A stretch of DNA of 64,000 nt from Gammaproteobacteria bacterium (GTDB lineage Bacteria; Pseudomonadota; Gammaproteobacteria; Pseudomonadales; Pseudohongiellaceae): positions 186,001 to 250,000 of the forward strand of contig JAJFKE010000046.1 of the NCBI GenBank assembly GCA_021773355.1, read 5' to 3'. Positions 9,653 through 18,990 of this stretch are shown piece after piece; positions within the stretch are counted from its first letter, which is position 1, and each line of letters opens with the position of its first letter. The position numbers were made by a program, and so were the translations under genes. The notes under the pieces were generated by a model. The model searched no databases. It saw nothing but the letters and a program-made list of their open reading frames with translations, and was not told where the DNA came from.

Positions 9653-10018
9653 TTGAACAGCAAAAAATTATCGAAATTAGTTGTAGAGGCGTTGAATGAC
9701 ATGAAAGGTCAATCAATTCGATGTATCAACGTGGAAGAACTTACTGCAATAACTGATTACATGGTGATTGCAACAGGAACATCGAGTACTCATTTAAAAG
9801 CGCTTGCTGATACAGTTAGTAAATCAGTGAAGGATGCGGGGCAAGATGTGATTGGTGTCGAGGGAAAGCTGCAGTCCGAATGGATACTGGTGGACCTGGG
9901 CAATGTGGTTGTGCATCTTATGTTGGCACCGGTGCGGGCGCTGTATAATTTGGAAGAGCTGTGGAACTTTCAATCGCGAGTAGAGAGTGAAACCGATTCG
10001 GAAAATCCGGCGGCATGA
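9653..10018 (+). CDS. rsfS: Ribosomal silencing factor RsfS
   Basis: 121-residue Iojap/RsfS protein that binds ribosomal protein uL14 and blocks subunit joining under starvation. DYMVIATGTSSTHLKALAD and EWILVDLGNVVVHLM are the conserved core. The start is TTG at 9653, chosen because AGAAGG (9641-9646) is spaced six bases ahead and no ATG precedes the conserved region. It ends in a 4-bp overlap with rlmH. Confidence 0.95.
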   Translation: MNSKKLSKLVVEALNDMKGQSIRCINVEELTAITDYMVIATGTSSTHLKALADTVSKSVKDAGQDVIGVEGKLQSEWILVDLGNVVVHLMLAPVRALYNLEELWNFQSRVESETDSENPAA

Positions 10019-10485
10019 AGGTAAGGGTATTTAGTGTTGGCACTAAGATGCCAGCATGGGTTCAGGATGGAGTGGGAGAATACCAAAAACGGATGCTTAC
10101 TGATTTTGATTTTTCCTTACATGAAATACCCATGGCGAAGCGGACCAAAAATGCCAATATAGAACAGTGTATTCAAAAAGAAAGTGATGCGTTGTTGGCG
10201 GCTGTTCCCCGAGACGACCTTCTGGTTGCATTGGATGTAAGCGGCAAATCTTTCAGCACCGAAGATTTGGCGCAAAGAATCTCTGATTTTCGCCAGCAAG
10301 GAGTGAATCTCAGTTTGCTGATAGGTGGTCCCGATGGGCTGAGCAGTGAGTGTCTGGCGCAGACGGCAGAGCGATGGTCGTTGTCTGCCTTGACCTTTCC
10401 GCACCCCCTGGTCCGTGTTTTGTTGACTGAACAGTTTTATAGAGCCTCCAGTATACTAAAGGGCCACCCCTATCACCGTAACTAG
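10015..10485 (+). CDS. rlmH: 23S rRNA pseudouridine-1915 N3-methyltransferase
   Basis: SPOUT methyltransferase acting on pseudouridine 1915 of 23S rRNA in the assembled ribosome. 156 residues, normal length. LLIGGPDGLS is the SAM-binding knot segment, and the C-terminal LLTEQFYRASSILKGHPYHRN is the nearly invariant RlmH tail. It overlaps rsfS by 4 bp. A 203-bp gap with no clear terminator separates it from mrdA. Confidence 0.97.
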   Translation: MKVRVFSVGTKMPAWVQDGVGEYQKRMLTDFDFSLHEIPMAKRTKNANIEQCIQKESDALLAAVPRDDLLVALDVSGKSFSTEDLAQRISDFRQQGVNLSLLIGGPDGLSSECLAQTAERWSLSALTFPHPLVRVLLTEQFYRASSILKGHPYHRN

Positions 10486-10688
10486 CGCTGATTTCATCAT
10501 TGAGTAATTCAAAGTTGTTTTTTTGAAACGAGTTCACTAAAAAACCGCGGAAAAACACGGTAAACTGCTTGCACAGCGAGTTGGCAGCTAAACTATTATG
10601 AAAATTTATTGTCTAAATTCCCTGGGAAATGTGCTTTAGAGCCCCATCTCTTAGCCGATTAAGCTAGTTGCAACTAGGAATATTACCG

Positions 10689-12662
10689 ATGACTGGAAAA
10701 TGGCAGCTTAAAGATCATGAAGCGGAGCGAGAGTTGTTCAGCCGCCGTCTGGCTGTGGCTGCCATCTTCGTCGTGCTGCTGTTCGCCGCCCTAATAATGA
10801 AACTGGTAAACCTGCAGGTCGCTCAATACGACTACTTCTCAGCCAGATCTGATGGCAATCGTCTTCACTCACAATATGTACCTCCCGCCAGGGGTCTAAT
10901 ATTTGACGGCCGTGGTCAGTTACTCGCAGACAACCAGCCAATATTCAATTTAACCATAGTGCAGGAACAGGTTGAAAACTTGGATGAGACGCTAGCCTAT
11001 TTAAGTACACTTATCGGTCTTACTGAAGACGATATCGAACAATTCAACAACCGTATGAGACGAAACCGTGTGCCGTTTTCTTCGGTACCTTTGCGCTATG
11101 TGTTGAATGATGCGGAAAAATCAAAGATTGCGGTAAATAGTCATAAGCTACCTGGCATTGCAATCGAACCGCAATTTGTCCGTCAATATCCACTATCAGA
11201 GCTAACGGCTCATTCTGTCGGCTATGTTTCGGAGATTAATCGTGATGAATTGGAATCTTTATCCGACACTGAGCGTGAAAATTATGGTGGCACCAATCAC
11301 ATTGGTAAAACAGGAATCGAAAGAACTTATGAGGATTTGCTTCACGGTACCGTTGGTTACGAGATAGTTGAGAAAAACAATAGGGGTCAGGTCATGCGCT
11401 ATCTTGATCGTACCGACCCCGTTGCCGGCAAGAATATTACCTTGTATCTGGATGGCGAATTACAGATAGCGGCTGAAAAGGCATTGGGTGACTTTCGTGG
11501 AGCGGTCGTTGCTATTGATCCGGCCACCGGTGGTGTCTTGGCAATGGTAAGTAAGCCAGGTTTCGATCCTAATCTTTTTGTAACTGGAATTAGCAATAAA
11601 AATTACAATGTTCTCGTCACAGATAATGTAAATACACCACTATTTGATAGAACTACAAATCCGTATCCTCCTGGCTCAACTATTAAGCCCTTCCTGGGCT
11701 TGGGCGGATTACATTATGGCTTGGTGGATTATGAGTTTGCTATTGAAGACCCGGGATACTTTCGACTTCCTGGAGTGAGTTATCGCTGGGGTGACTACAC
11801 TTTGAGAACGGCGATAGGTGGTGGGCACGGACACACGGATTTACAGAAGGCCATTTTCCAATCTTGTGATACCTTTTTCTATGATCTTGGTAGTCGCATG
11901 GGCATAGATAGCATGCATGATTTCATGTCTCTGTTTGGATTTGGTCAAAACTTTACAGTCGATATTAATTACGCAAGAACCGGTGTGCTTCCTTCGCGAG
12001 AATGGAAACGGGAAACCCGAGGAGAACCCTGGTATCCGGGAGATACAGTGAATTCCTCCATTGGACAGGGGTATATGTGGGCGACACCATTGCAGTTGGC
12101 GACCGCGGTATCGATAGTTGCTAATAAAGGCAAGGTCGTACAGCCGCGGATGCTGAAGGCTGTTGAGGGTGTGCCATATCAACCCGTAATTGAAGATCCG
12201 ATCGCGGATGTAGTGGTAAACGATCCGGACTATTGGCGCTATATAGAGGAAGCCATGACCATGGTTGTGCATCGACCATACAGTGATGAATTCCGCGGTT
12301 ACGGAACTGCTTTTGAAGCCATCGCTATGGCCGATCGGGAAATGCCCTACAAGATGGCTGGAAAATCTGGCTCAGCTCAAGTAGTAGGAATAAGTCAGGA
12401 AATTCTGCAAAGCAAAGATATTATGGTATCTGATCTCAACAAGGACCATGGTTTGTTTATATCTTTTGCCCCAGCAGATAATCCTCATATTGCTCCCAAA
12501 ATTGCCATAGCTGTTTTTGTGGAGAATGGTGAACACGGAAGTAGCGTGGCAGGACCAATCGCTAAAAGTGTAATAGATACTTATCTGCTTAATATTCTGC
12601 AAATCGATTTTGCTGCACTGGAAGCCGGCGGTGGCAGTTTAGTCTCTGTGCTCGATGAATAG
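10689..12662 (+). CDS. mrdA: Penicillin-binding protein 2 (elongation transpeptidase)
   Basis: Peptidoglycan DD-transpeptidase of the elongasome. I take the ATG at 10689 (MTGKWQLKDHE) with AGGA about nine bases ahead rather than the TTG 21 bases upstream. There is one N-terminal TM segment (about residues 18-40), a pedestal domain with RGLIFDGRGQLLADN, and the transpeptidase domain with catalytic STIK (PPGSTIKPF), SCD (FQSCDTFFYDLG) and KSG (AGKSGSAQV). Most PBP2 proteins have KTG at the last motif, so KSG is a mild variant. It overlaps rodA by 8 bp, so synthesis of the two partners is coupled. Confidence 0.96.
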   Translation: MTGKWQLKDHEAERELFSRRLAVAAIFVVLLFAALIMKLVNLQVAQYDYFSARSDGNRLHSQYVPPARGLIFDGRGQLLADNQPIFNLTIVQEQVENLDETLAYLSTLIGLTEDDIEQFNNRMRRNRVPFSSVPLRYVLNDAEKSKIAVNSHKLPGIAIEPQFVRQYPLSELTAHSVGYVSEINRDELESLSDTERENYGGTNHIGKTGIERTYEDLLHGTVGYEIVEKNNRGQVMRYLDRTDPVAGKNITLYLDGELQIAAEKALGDFRGAVVAIDPATGGVLAMVSKPGFDPNLFVTGISNKNYNVLVTDNVNTPLFDRTTNPYPPGSTIKPFLGLGGLHYGLVDYEFAIEDPGYFRLPGVSYRWGDYTLRTAIGGGHGHTDLQKAIFQSCDTFFYDLGSRMGIDSMHDFMSLFGFGQNFTVDINYARTGVLPSREWKRETRGEPWYPGDTVNSSIGQGYMWATPLQLATAVSIVANKGKVVQPRMLKAVEGVPYQPVIEDPIADVVVNDPDYWRYIEEAMTMVVHRPYSDEFRGYGTAFEAIAMADREMPYKMAGKSGSAQVVGISQEILQSKDIMVSDLNKDHGLFISFAPADNPHIAPKIAIAVFVENGEHGSSVAGPIAKSVIDTYLLNILQIDFAALEAGGGSLVSVLDE

Positions 12663-13803
12663 TCAAGATTTCATACGGCAATCTGATGGATTGGGTTCCA
12701 GGGCCGGAAATCGAAAATCTATCTGGCGCACAATTCATACTGACCCACCCTTGCTCGTTGGCATTATTTTGCTCTGCTGTTTTGGGCTCCTTGTTTTATA
12801 CAGCGCCAGTGGTAAAGATCAGCCTCTAGTTCAACGTCAAGCAATTACTATGTTTGTTGGCCTGGTGGTGATGTTCATCGTAGCCCAGTTTAATGTGCAT
12901 TTTTTCAGACAATGGGCGCCTTCAATGTATGCTGCGGGCATCGGTTTGCTACTGTTGGTCTTGCTAATTGGCGTTGAATCCAACGGTGCGAAGAGCTGGC
13001 TGGACCTACCCGGACTTCCTAGTTTTCAGCCCTCTGAATTAATGAAATTTGTTGTGCCCATGCTGATGGCCTGGTATTTGGCCAGTCGACCTTTACCCCC
13101 TAGATTTAAGCATTTATTTTGGTCGGCAATCATGATATTGGTACCAGCCGGATTGATTATTATCCAGAATGATACCGGTACCGCCATCATGGTCATTATG
13201 TCGGGTATTTTCGTTGTGCTGCTCGCAGGTATACGTTGGCGAGTAGTTATAGCTGGATTTATATCACTGCTGCTGGTGTCACCGGCCTGGTATATTTTTC
13301 TGGCGCAGGATCACCAGAAGAATCGAATTCTCACTTTTTTTAACCCCTACCGTGATCCAACGGGAGCTGGCTACAATATTATTCAGTCCCAGATAGCTAT
13401 TGGTTCCGGTGGGATTTATGGAAAGGGCTGGGGCGAGGGCGCCCAGTCCCATCTGGATTTCATTCCCGAAAGCAATACAGATTTTATTTTGGCGGTATTA
13501 GCCGAGGAGTTTGGGCTGTTGGGTGTGCTGTTTCTGATTTGCATATATTTGTTCGTGCTAGTGCGAGGTTGTTTTATTGCAATAGCGGCGAACGACACGT
13601 TTAGTCGACTGCTTGCCGGCAGCATAACCCTCACCTTTTTCTTCTATGTATTCGTGAATATGGCTATGGTTTCGGGATTGTTGCCTGTGATAGGACTGCC
13701 CCTGCCATTGATAAGCCGTGGCGGCACCTCGGTAGTTACGTTATTTATTGGTTTCGGTCTGTTGATGTCCATAAAAACTCATGGTCGTAGCAAACTTAGC
13801 TAA
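12655..13803 (+). CDS. rodA: Rod-shape SEDS glycosyltransferase RodA
   Basis: SEDS-family peptidoglycan polymerase that works with PBP2. 382 residues with about ten TM helices. Recognisable are LPSFQPSELMKF, NDTGTAIMVIMSG and the large loop SGGIYGKGWGEGAQSHLDFIP (in part), which ends in the family's PESNTDFI motif. PLPLISRGGTSVVTLFIGFG is the C-terminal signature. Many relatives have mltB directly downstream; here a 214-bp gap leads straight to rlpA. Confidence 0.96.
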   Translation: MNSQDFIRQSDGLGSRAGNRKSIWRTIHTDPPLLVGIILLCCFGLLVLYSASGKDQPLVQRQAITMFVGLVVMFIVAQFNVHFFRQWAPSMYAAGIGLLLLVLLIGVESNGAKSWLDLPGLPSFQPSELMKFVVPMLMAWYLASRPLPPRFKHLFWSAIMILVPAGLIIIQNDTGTAIMVIMSGIFVVLLAGIRWRVVIAGFISLLLVSPAWYIFLAQDHQKNRILTFFNPYRDPTGAGYNIIQSQIAIGSGGIYGKGWGEGAQSHLDFIPESNTDFILAVLAEEFGLLGVLFLICIYLFVLVRGCFIAIAANDTFSRLLAGSITLTFFFYVFVNMAMVSGLLPVIGLPLPLISRGGTSVVTLFIGFGLLMSIKTHGRSKLS

Positions 13804-14017
13804 GCAATTGATAAATAAGGGTATATGGAATTATCTCCGGACTTATATGACGAGTTATGAGTAAATTCGAGACTAACTCTGCCCAGCTTCCGATGAACCG
13901 GTTAAAATAATTGCCGGATTGGACGCTATTCGTCAGGTGCCCCTGAATTATCTAACGATCCTGGTATTGCCTGTTTACAAGGCTAAATATGCCACTACAT
14001 GCAGCACGGTAAAAAAA

Positions 14018-14887
14018 ATGAAGCAATATACTCTTAAAAGTTCGACTCTTGCTTTGGCTTTGGTGTCTATCGTAGCTTGTAGCAGCGCACCTGCGCCCGC
14101 GCCAGAATCCTCAAACAGCGGTCGTTACAGTATTCAACAGGACAGAGCGCCGACCCGGAGCTTGGACCTTTCCTCGATCCCAGAAGTAGTTCCGGAACCT
14201 ATACAACGAACAATGGCTGGAAATCGCAGCCCTTATACCGTTCTAGGTAAGAGCTACGATGTACTAATGACTGAAGAAGGTTATCAAGAACGTGGTGTGG
14301 CATCCTGGTATGGCGAGAAATTCCACGGTCATAAGACTTCCAATGGGGAAGTATTCGATATGTACCAGGTATCGGCGGCACACAAGTCACTACCGATTCC
14401 CAGTTTTCTGCGGGTCACAAATTTGGATAACAATAGAAGCATCATAGTGCGCGTAAACGATAGGGGGCCATTTCATGGCGACCGTATTGTCGATCTATCC
14501 TATGCAGCGGCTGTAAAATTAGGTTACGCAGACAGAGGCACAGCTCGGGTCCAGCTTGAGTCTGTGGTTGCTAATGGCGCAGTCCGCGATCGAAGTGCCA
14601 CAGCGATGGCTAGCAGTAGTCCTATTGAAACTCTTAGTCTGGGTTCAGTCGGAGACAAGTATGTACAGATAGGTGCTTTTTCAGATCTGAGTGCCGCGCG
14701 AGAGGTCTCAGACAGGGTGGAAGAGCTTACCAGTTTGCCGGTATTTATACGCTCAGTGAACACCTCGAACAATAGAATTCTACATCGAGTCAGAGTCGGT
14801 CCAATTTCTGATGCTGGTCAAATTCAGCGGGTTAGCCAAAGTGTTGTTGCCGCTAACCTGGGAAGTCCGTACACTGTTACAGAGTAG
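14018..14887 (+). CDS. rlpA: Septal ring lytic transglycosylase RlpA-like lipoprotein
   Basis: Outer-membrane lipoprotein that cleaves denuded glycan strands. From the ATG at 14018 (MKQYTLKSS) there is a short signal and a lipobox ending IVAC with Cys21. The double-psi beta-barrel holds GVASWYGEKFHGHKTSNGE and VRVNDRGPFHGDRIVDLS, with the catalytic Glu and Asp candidates. The last 75 residues form a SPOR domain (YVQIGAFSDLSAAREVSDRV) that targets denuded peptidoglycan at septa. The longer frame back to 13919 is less likely because it would bury the lipoprotein signal. Confidence 0.93.
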   Translation: MKQYTLKSSTLALALVSIVACSSAPAPAPESSNSGRYSIQQDRAPTRSLDLSSIPEVVPEPIQRTMAGNRSPYTVLGKSYDVLMTEEGYQERGVASWYGEKFHGHKTSNGEVFDMYQVSAAHKSLPIPSFLRVTNLDNNRSIIVRVNDRGPFHGDRIVDLSYAAAVKLGYADRGTARVQLESVVANGAVRDRSATAMASSSPIETLSLGSVGDKYVQIGAFSDLSAAREVSDRVEELTSLPVFIRSVNTSNNRILHRVRVGPISDAGQIQRVSQSVVAANLGSPYTVTE

Positions 14888-14985
14888 CCATTTCCGATGT
14901 GCTATCATAACAGCCGCGACCAGTATCACCAATTGATTCGTCATTTCTCAACTCAATACACACATTAATTCGAGACGGATTTTTT

Positions 14986-16215
14986 ATGTCACTTATTTTT
15001 ATGCCATTCTTAGCTACAACTTCAACATCAGGTTTCAGCCGCTCATCCAGCTCGACGAAGTCGGTCCTGTCATTGTTCTTGGCAGTACTAATGACAGCAT
15101 CGAACTTTAGTTTCGCGGCCCCGGCAATAATTCCCAGGCCTCCGGAGATTGCGGCTACTAGTTACATACTGATCGATGCCAGAACAGGTCATATTCTGGT
15201 TGAGGAAAATGCGGACGAGGCACTCCCTCCTGCTAGCCTAACCAAGATCATGACCGCCTATGTTGCAACTGAAGAAATTCTTAACGGCAACCTGGCGCTA
15301 ACGGATAAAGTTCATATAAGCGAAAAAGCATGGCGCATGGAAGGTTCCAAGATGTTTGTTGGAGTCGATACTCTGGTCGAAGTCGAAGACCTGCTTCGCG
15401 GTATCATTATCCAATCTGGCAATGATGCCAGCGTAGCTATAGCGGAACACATTGCCGGTAGCGAAGAAGCCTTCGCCGACATGATGAATCAGTACAGTGA
15501 AGTGCTTGGTATGACCGAAAGTTTCTTCATGAATTCCAGCGGGCTGGATACAGAACTTTATTATAATACAATGTCAGCGCGGGACCTTGCGACACTAGCT
15601 CGCGCCACAATTAACAGACACACTGAATTCTATCCACTGTATGCGGAGCGCGAATTTACTTATAACAACATTCGGCAAAGTAATAGAAATAGCCTTCTAT
15701 TTAGAGATCGCAATGTTGATGGCATGAAGACAGGCTGGACTGATGCGGCAGGCTACTGTCTTGTGGCATCGGCGGAACGGGAAGGCATGCGACTCATTTC
15801 CGTGGTGATGGGTACCGCCAGTGAGGAAGCCAGAGCGATAGAAACTCAAAAGCTACTAACCTATGGTTTTCGTTATTATGAGACTCATAAGCTGTATGAC
15901 TCCAACCAGATTCTGACCAATGTTCCAATCTATTCCGGTGCTCAAAACTCAGTTGATCTTGGAATAGAAGATGAAGTTTATATCACTATTCCTCGCGGAC
16001 AGGCTGAAGCTATGACCGCTACTGTAGATGTGGATGAAATTATTCGTGCACCACTCAGCGATAGACAGATTATGGGAGAGGTACGTGTTGTTTTAGAGAA
16101 CAATATTCTTTATCAGGGCGATGTAGTATCTATGCAGGCTGTTGAGCAAGGCGGATTTCTTAAGCGCTTCGTAGACTGGATCACGCTAGTGTTCAGCAGT
16201 ATGTTTTCAGGCTAG
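14986..16215 (+). CDS. dacA: D-alanyl-D-alanine carboxypeptidase (PBP5/6)
   Basis: Periplasmic class C low-molecular-weight PBP that trims the terminal D-Ala of pentapeptides. The N-terminal leader is long (about 45 residues) and ends in a hydrophobic stretch before APAIIPRPPEIAA. Catalytic motifs are SLTK (PPASLTKIM), SGN (QSGNDASVA) and KTG (GMKTGWTDAAGY). A C-terminal beta domain and a final amphipathic helix (FLKRFVDWITLVFSSMF) should anchor it to the inner membrane. It stands between rlpA and ybeD as in related genomes. Confidence 0.95.
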   Translation: MSLIFMPFLATTSTSGFSRSSSSTKSVLSLFLAVLMTASNFSFAAPAIIPRPPEIAATSYILIDARTGHILVEENADEALPPASLTKIMTAYVATEEILNGNLALTDKVHISEKAWRMEGSKMFVGVDTLVEVEDLLRGIIIQSGNDASVAIAEHIAGSEEAFADMMNQYSEVLGMTESFFMNSSGLDTELYYNTMSARDLATLARATINRHTEFYPLYAEREFTYNNIRQSNRNSLLFRDRNVDGMKTGWTDAAGYCLVASAEREGMRLISVVMGTASEEARAIETQKLLTYGFRYYETHKLYDSNQILTNVPIYSGAQNSVDLGIEDEVYITIPRGQAEAMTATVDVDEIIRAPLSDRQIMGEVRVVLENNILYQGDVVSMQAVEQGGFLKRFVDWITLVFSSMFSG

Positions 16216-16226
16216 GCTCGATACAA

Positions 16227-16526
16227 ATGTCGCAAGATAAGCAGGGCAGCGATAATCCAATTGAACAGGAAGCCCCTAGGATAGAATTTCCTTGCCTATA
16301 TCCAATTAAAATTATTGGAGTGGCCAGCGTAGATTTTCATACACAGGTTATCACGGTAGTCGAGAAACACACTGGCAAAATATCTTCTGATTTGATTGAG
16401 CTACAGCCCAGCAAAAAAAATACCTATGTCTCTGTAAGGATCACTATTGCCGCAACAGGTGTAGATCAGCTTCGCAACATCTTCGAAGAACTGAAGACCT
16501 TGGATAATGTGAAAATGGTTCTTTAG
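16227..16526 (+). CDS. ybeD: YbeD/DUF493 family protein
   Basis: 99-residue DUF493 protein with an ACT-like fold, usually placed between dacA and lipB. FPCLYPIKIIGVAS opens the domain, and SKKNTYVSVRITIAATGVDQ matches the conserved central strand. In E. coli YbeD is of uncertain, possibly lipoate- or regulation-related, function. It starts 11 bp after dacA and stops 1 bp before lipB, so it is part of the same transcript. Confidence 0.93.
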   Translation: MSQDKQGSDNPIEQEAPRIEFPCLYPIKIIGVASVDFHTQVITVVEKHTGKISSDLIELQPSKKNTYVSVRITIAATGVDQLRNIFEELKTLDNVKMVL

Positions 16527-16527
16527 G

Positions 16528-17226
16528 GTGTTATTGACCGACTATCAGCACTTTAGTGCAGACTTTAGCGCTGAGAACAAGCAATTCCATATACCTCTGG
16601 TAGTACGCCGACTCGGGCTACAGCAGTACCAGCGTATCTGGCAATCGATGCGCTATCTAGTAGAGCACGCCAACCCTGAACGATGTGACGAGATTTGGTT
16701 GTTAAGCCACAAGCCCGTTTTTACTCAGGGGCAGGCGGGTAAAGCAGAGCATATCCTCGATAGTACCAATATCCCCGTTGTCCAAATAGACCGTGGCGGC
16801 CAGGTTACCTATCACGGGCCAGGCCAGCTAGTTGTGTACCTGCTTTTGAATGTAAGGCGCCGGAAACTGGGCGTTCGGGACCTGGTAGATATCATCGAAA
16901 AGGCCATAATTCAGACTCTGGCGGAGTTCGGTATTTCGGCAACTTGCGATGCCAAAGCTCCCGGTGTGTACGTGAATGATGCTAAAATAGCGGCCTTGGG
17001 ATTACGTATAAGGCGGGGTTGGAGTTATCACGGCCTGAGTCTGAACGTGCAGATGGATCTTGAGCCGTTCTCTCGAATTAATCCCTGTGGCTATGAAAAT
17101 CTAGCTGTTACCCAAGTGGCAGATCATGTGGCTGATGCGGACATGCTCATGCAGAAAGTTAGCAAGGTCTTGAGTAATAAATTACTCGCCGAACTTGGCT
17201 ACCTTGAATACTACAAATCCTATTGA
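16528..17226 (+). CDS. lipB: Octanoyl-ACP:protein octanoyltransferase
   Basis: Transfers octanoate from acyl carrier protein to lipoyl domains. 232 residues; the start is GTG at 16528, directly after the ybeD stop. [20 protein letters not shown] is the family signature. The catalytic cysteine is in [13 protein letters not shown] and the conserved lysine in [10 protein letters not shown]. It ends with a 4-bp overlap with the longest lipA frame, so lipB and lipA are co-translated. Confidence 0.96.
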   Translation: MLLTDYQHFSADFSAENKQFHIPLVVRRLGLQQYQRIWQSMRYLVEHANPERCDEIWLLSHKPVFTQGQAGKAEHILDSTNIPVVQIDRGGQVTYHGPGQLVVYLLLNVRRRKLGVRDLVDIIEKAIIQTLAEFGISATCDAKAPGVYVNDAKIAALGLRIRRGWSYHGLSLNVQMDLEPFSRINPCGYENLAVTQVADHVADADMLMQKVSKVLSNKLLAELGYLEYYKSY

Positions 17227-17243
17227 TTGAGATTCTGAATCTA

Positions 17244-18206
17244 ATGGTTGAAAGAGAGCGAAGAAATGTTTTAGTAGAGGGCGAAAAACTTCGGGGTGCC
17301 GACAAGGTGCGTCGCATACCCGTGAAAGTAATCCCCACTACTGATCTGTTGAAGAAGCCAGACTGGATTCGAGTAAAGATTCCGGCATCGGCTAAGATAA
17401 ATCATATCAAACAGAAGTTGCGACAGCATAAGTTAGCTTCCGTTTGTGAGGAGGCATCCTGCCCTAATTTGGGAGAATGTTTTAGCAATGGTACCGCTAC
17501 CTTCATGATCATGGGTGATATATGCACCCGTCGCTGCCCATTTTGTGACGTCGCCCATGGAAAGCCGAAACCGCTAAATAGCAATGAGCCCACCGAGTTG
17601 GCAGCCGCGATAAGCGAGATGCAGCTGAGCTATGTTGTTATCACCTCTGTTGATCGAGATGATTTGAAAGATAGTGGCGCTCAACATTTTGCCCATTGTA
17701 TTAGTGAGACCCGCCGCCTCAATCCAGACGTCAAGGTGGAAGTCCTAGTGCCAGATTTTAGAGGGCGGATGCAGATTGCCTTGGACATTTTGCAAGGTAC
17801 GCCTCCTGATGTGTTTAATCACAACCTCGAAACCGTTCCCAGGCTATATAAGAAGGCAAGACCCGGCGCCGATTACCAATGGTCTTTGGAATTGTTAAAA
17901 CAATACAAAGCATTGCAACCTGAAGTAACTACTAAGTCAGGATTGATGCTGGGCTTGGGTGAATCCATTATTGAAGTTAAACAGGTATTAGATGATTTAT
18001 ATAAGCACAATATTGATATGGTGACCCTAGGCCAATACTTACAACCTTCAAAAGATCATCTCAAAGTGGAACGCTTTGTTCACCCAGATGAATTTGAAGA
18101 ATTGCGAGTTTATGGCGAAAAACTTGGTTTTAAACACGTTGCTAGCGGGCCTCTGGTGCGTTCCTCCTATCATGCTGACAAGCAGGCTCATGGCGAACAG
18201 ATCTAG
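17244..18206 (+). CDS. lipA: Lipoyl synthase
   Basis: Radical-SAM enzyme that inserts two sulfurs into octanoyl groups. It has two iron-sulfur motifs: the auxiliary cluster in [12 protein letters not shown] and the radical-SAM CxxxCxxC in [15 protein letters not shown]. The C-terminal RSSYHAD supplies the Ser ligand typical of LipA. I prefer the ATG at 17244 (MVERERRN), which matches the usual N-terminal length; a TTG at 17223 is also open and overlaps lipB by 4 bp. It ends the plus-strand block that mirrors Pseudomonas. Confidence 0.96.
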   Translation: MVERERRNVLVEGEKLRGADKVRRIPVKVIPTTDLLKKPDWIRVKIPASAKINHIKQKLRQHKLASVCEEASCPNLGECFSNGTATFMIMGDICTRRCPFCDVAHGKPKPLNSNEPTELAAAISEMQLSYVVITSVDRDDLKDSGAQHFAHCISETRRLNPDVKVEVLVPDFRGRMQIALDILQGTPPDVFNHNLETVPRLYKKARPGADYQWSLELLKQYKALQPEVTTKSGLMLGLGESIIEVKQVLDDLYKHNIDMVTLGQYLQPSKDHLKVERFVHPDEFEELRVYGEKLGFKHVASGPLVRSSYHADKQAHGEQI

Positions 18207-18249
18207 CTCGCCCCATTGCATTCTCACGCTCCGGGTTGTTTAGTCGGCG

Positions 18250-18990
18250 ATGAATATCAATCTGGCAAAAATAATTACCTGTATCATCGCCTTAGTGATC
18301 GCGGTTACAACAATTATTTTTATCTCCCAGAACCCGGCAAGAATTGGCGAAGAGCCGCTGATAATTCGTGCTGCATTATTAGCACTGGCAATAGTTTCCA
18401 CCCTGGTGGCGGCTTATCCATTCATGCCTTTTTTCGCTGGCAAACCTGGCACATATGTCGCAGCTGTTTGTTTACCCGCGGTTATTCCCGCTCTAGCTTA
18501 TTACCTCATTATATTTCCCAGCCAAATCGGTACAGGTCTTTCCGGTGAGCAGATTCAGAGTGAACTGATCACAGATAGTTCGAGTAATGGAATAATAGAA
18601 GTCGGATTCAGTTATCCCATTTACACCCCTTCATTGAAGATCAGCAATCACGAACTGTATACCAGGCAAGTGAATGTGTTTCTTCGAATGATTGATGCCA
18701 ATAGCGACGCCGCTTTGTTTCGTGCAGTTAGAAAACGCATACCAGGATCCAGTTTAAGCGTAGAAGCCACTGTTCAAGGCATGCTTAGTGAATCCAGCGG
18801 CTATGAGTTCAATCCCCTGGAAATACCGCCGGGTCGAACTATTACTACAAGAGTCGTATTTGTTATTAGCAATCTTGATGATGGAACTACCTTTACCGAG
18901 GCCCTGGGAAGAGCCTATCAGGCGCAATTTGAGTTACGCGATCCCGAATCAGGTGATCTAATTCTGGAATTTCCTCTAACCAGAATCTAA
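18250..18990 (+). CDS. Unknown membrane protein with C-terminal soluble domain
   Basis: I do not recognise a family. 246 residues: three hydrophobic segments (about residues 4-25, 36-59 and 69-91), then a soluble domain of about 150 residues rich in beta-type sequence (IEVGFSYPIYTPSLKISNHE, NVFLRMIDANSDAALFRAVR, RTITTRVVFVISNLDDGTTF). The first two helices form a hairpin, so the soluble domain is probably on the periplasmic side, but topology is uncertain. It starts 43 bp after lipA. Its stop overlaps the stop of the convergent hydroxylase gene in CTAA. Confidence 0.7.
   Translation: MNINLAKIITCIIALVIAVTTIIFISQNPARIGEEPLIIRAALLALAIVSTLVAAYPFMPFFAGKPGTYVAAVCLPAVIPALAYYLIIFPSQIGTGLSGEQIQSELITDSSSNGIIEVGFSYPIYTPSLKISNHELYTRQVNVFLRMIDANSDAALFRAVRKRIPGSSLSVEATVQGMLSESSGYEFNPLEIPPGRTITTRVVFVISNLDDGTTFTEALGRAYQAQFELRDPESGDLILEFPLTRI

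Noticed and set aside
10500..10530. TTCAAA/TTTGAA stem with T7 after rlmH as a terminator.
   Set aside because: The stem is only six A/T-rich pairs with an 8-base loop, and the T-run is inside the loop.
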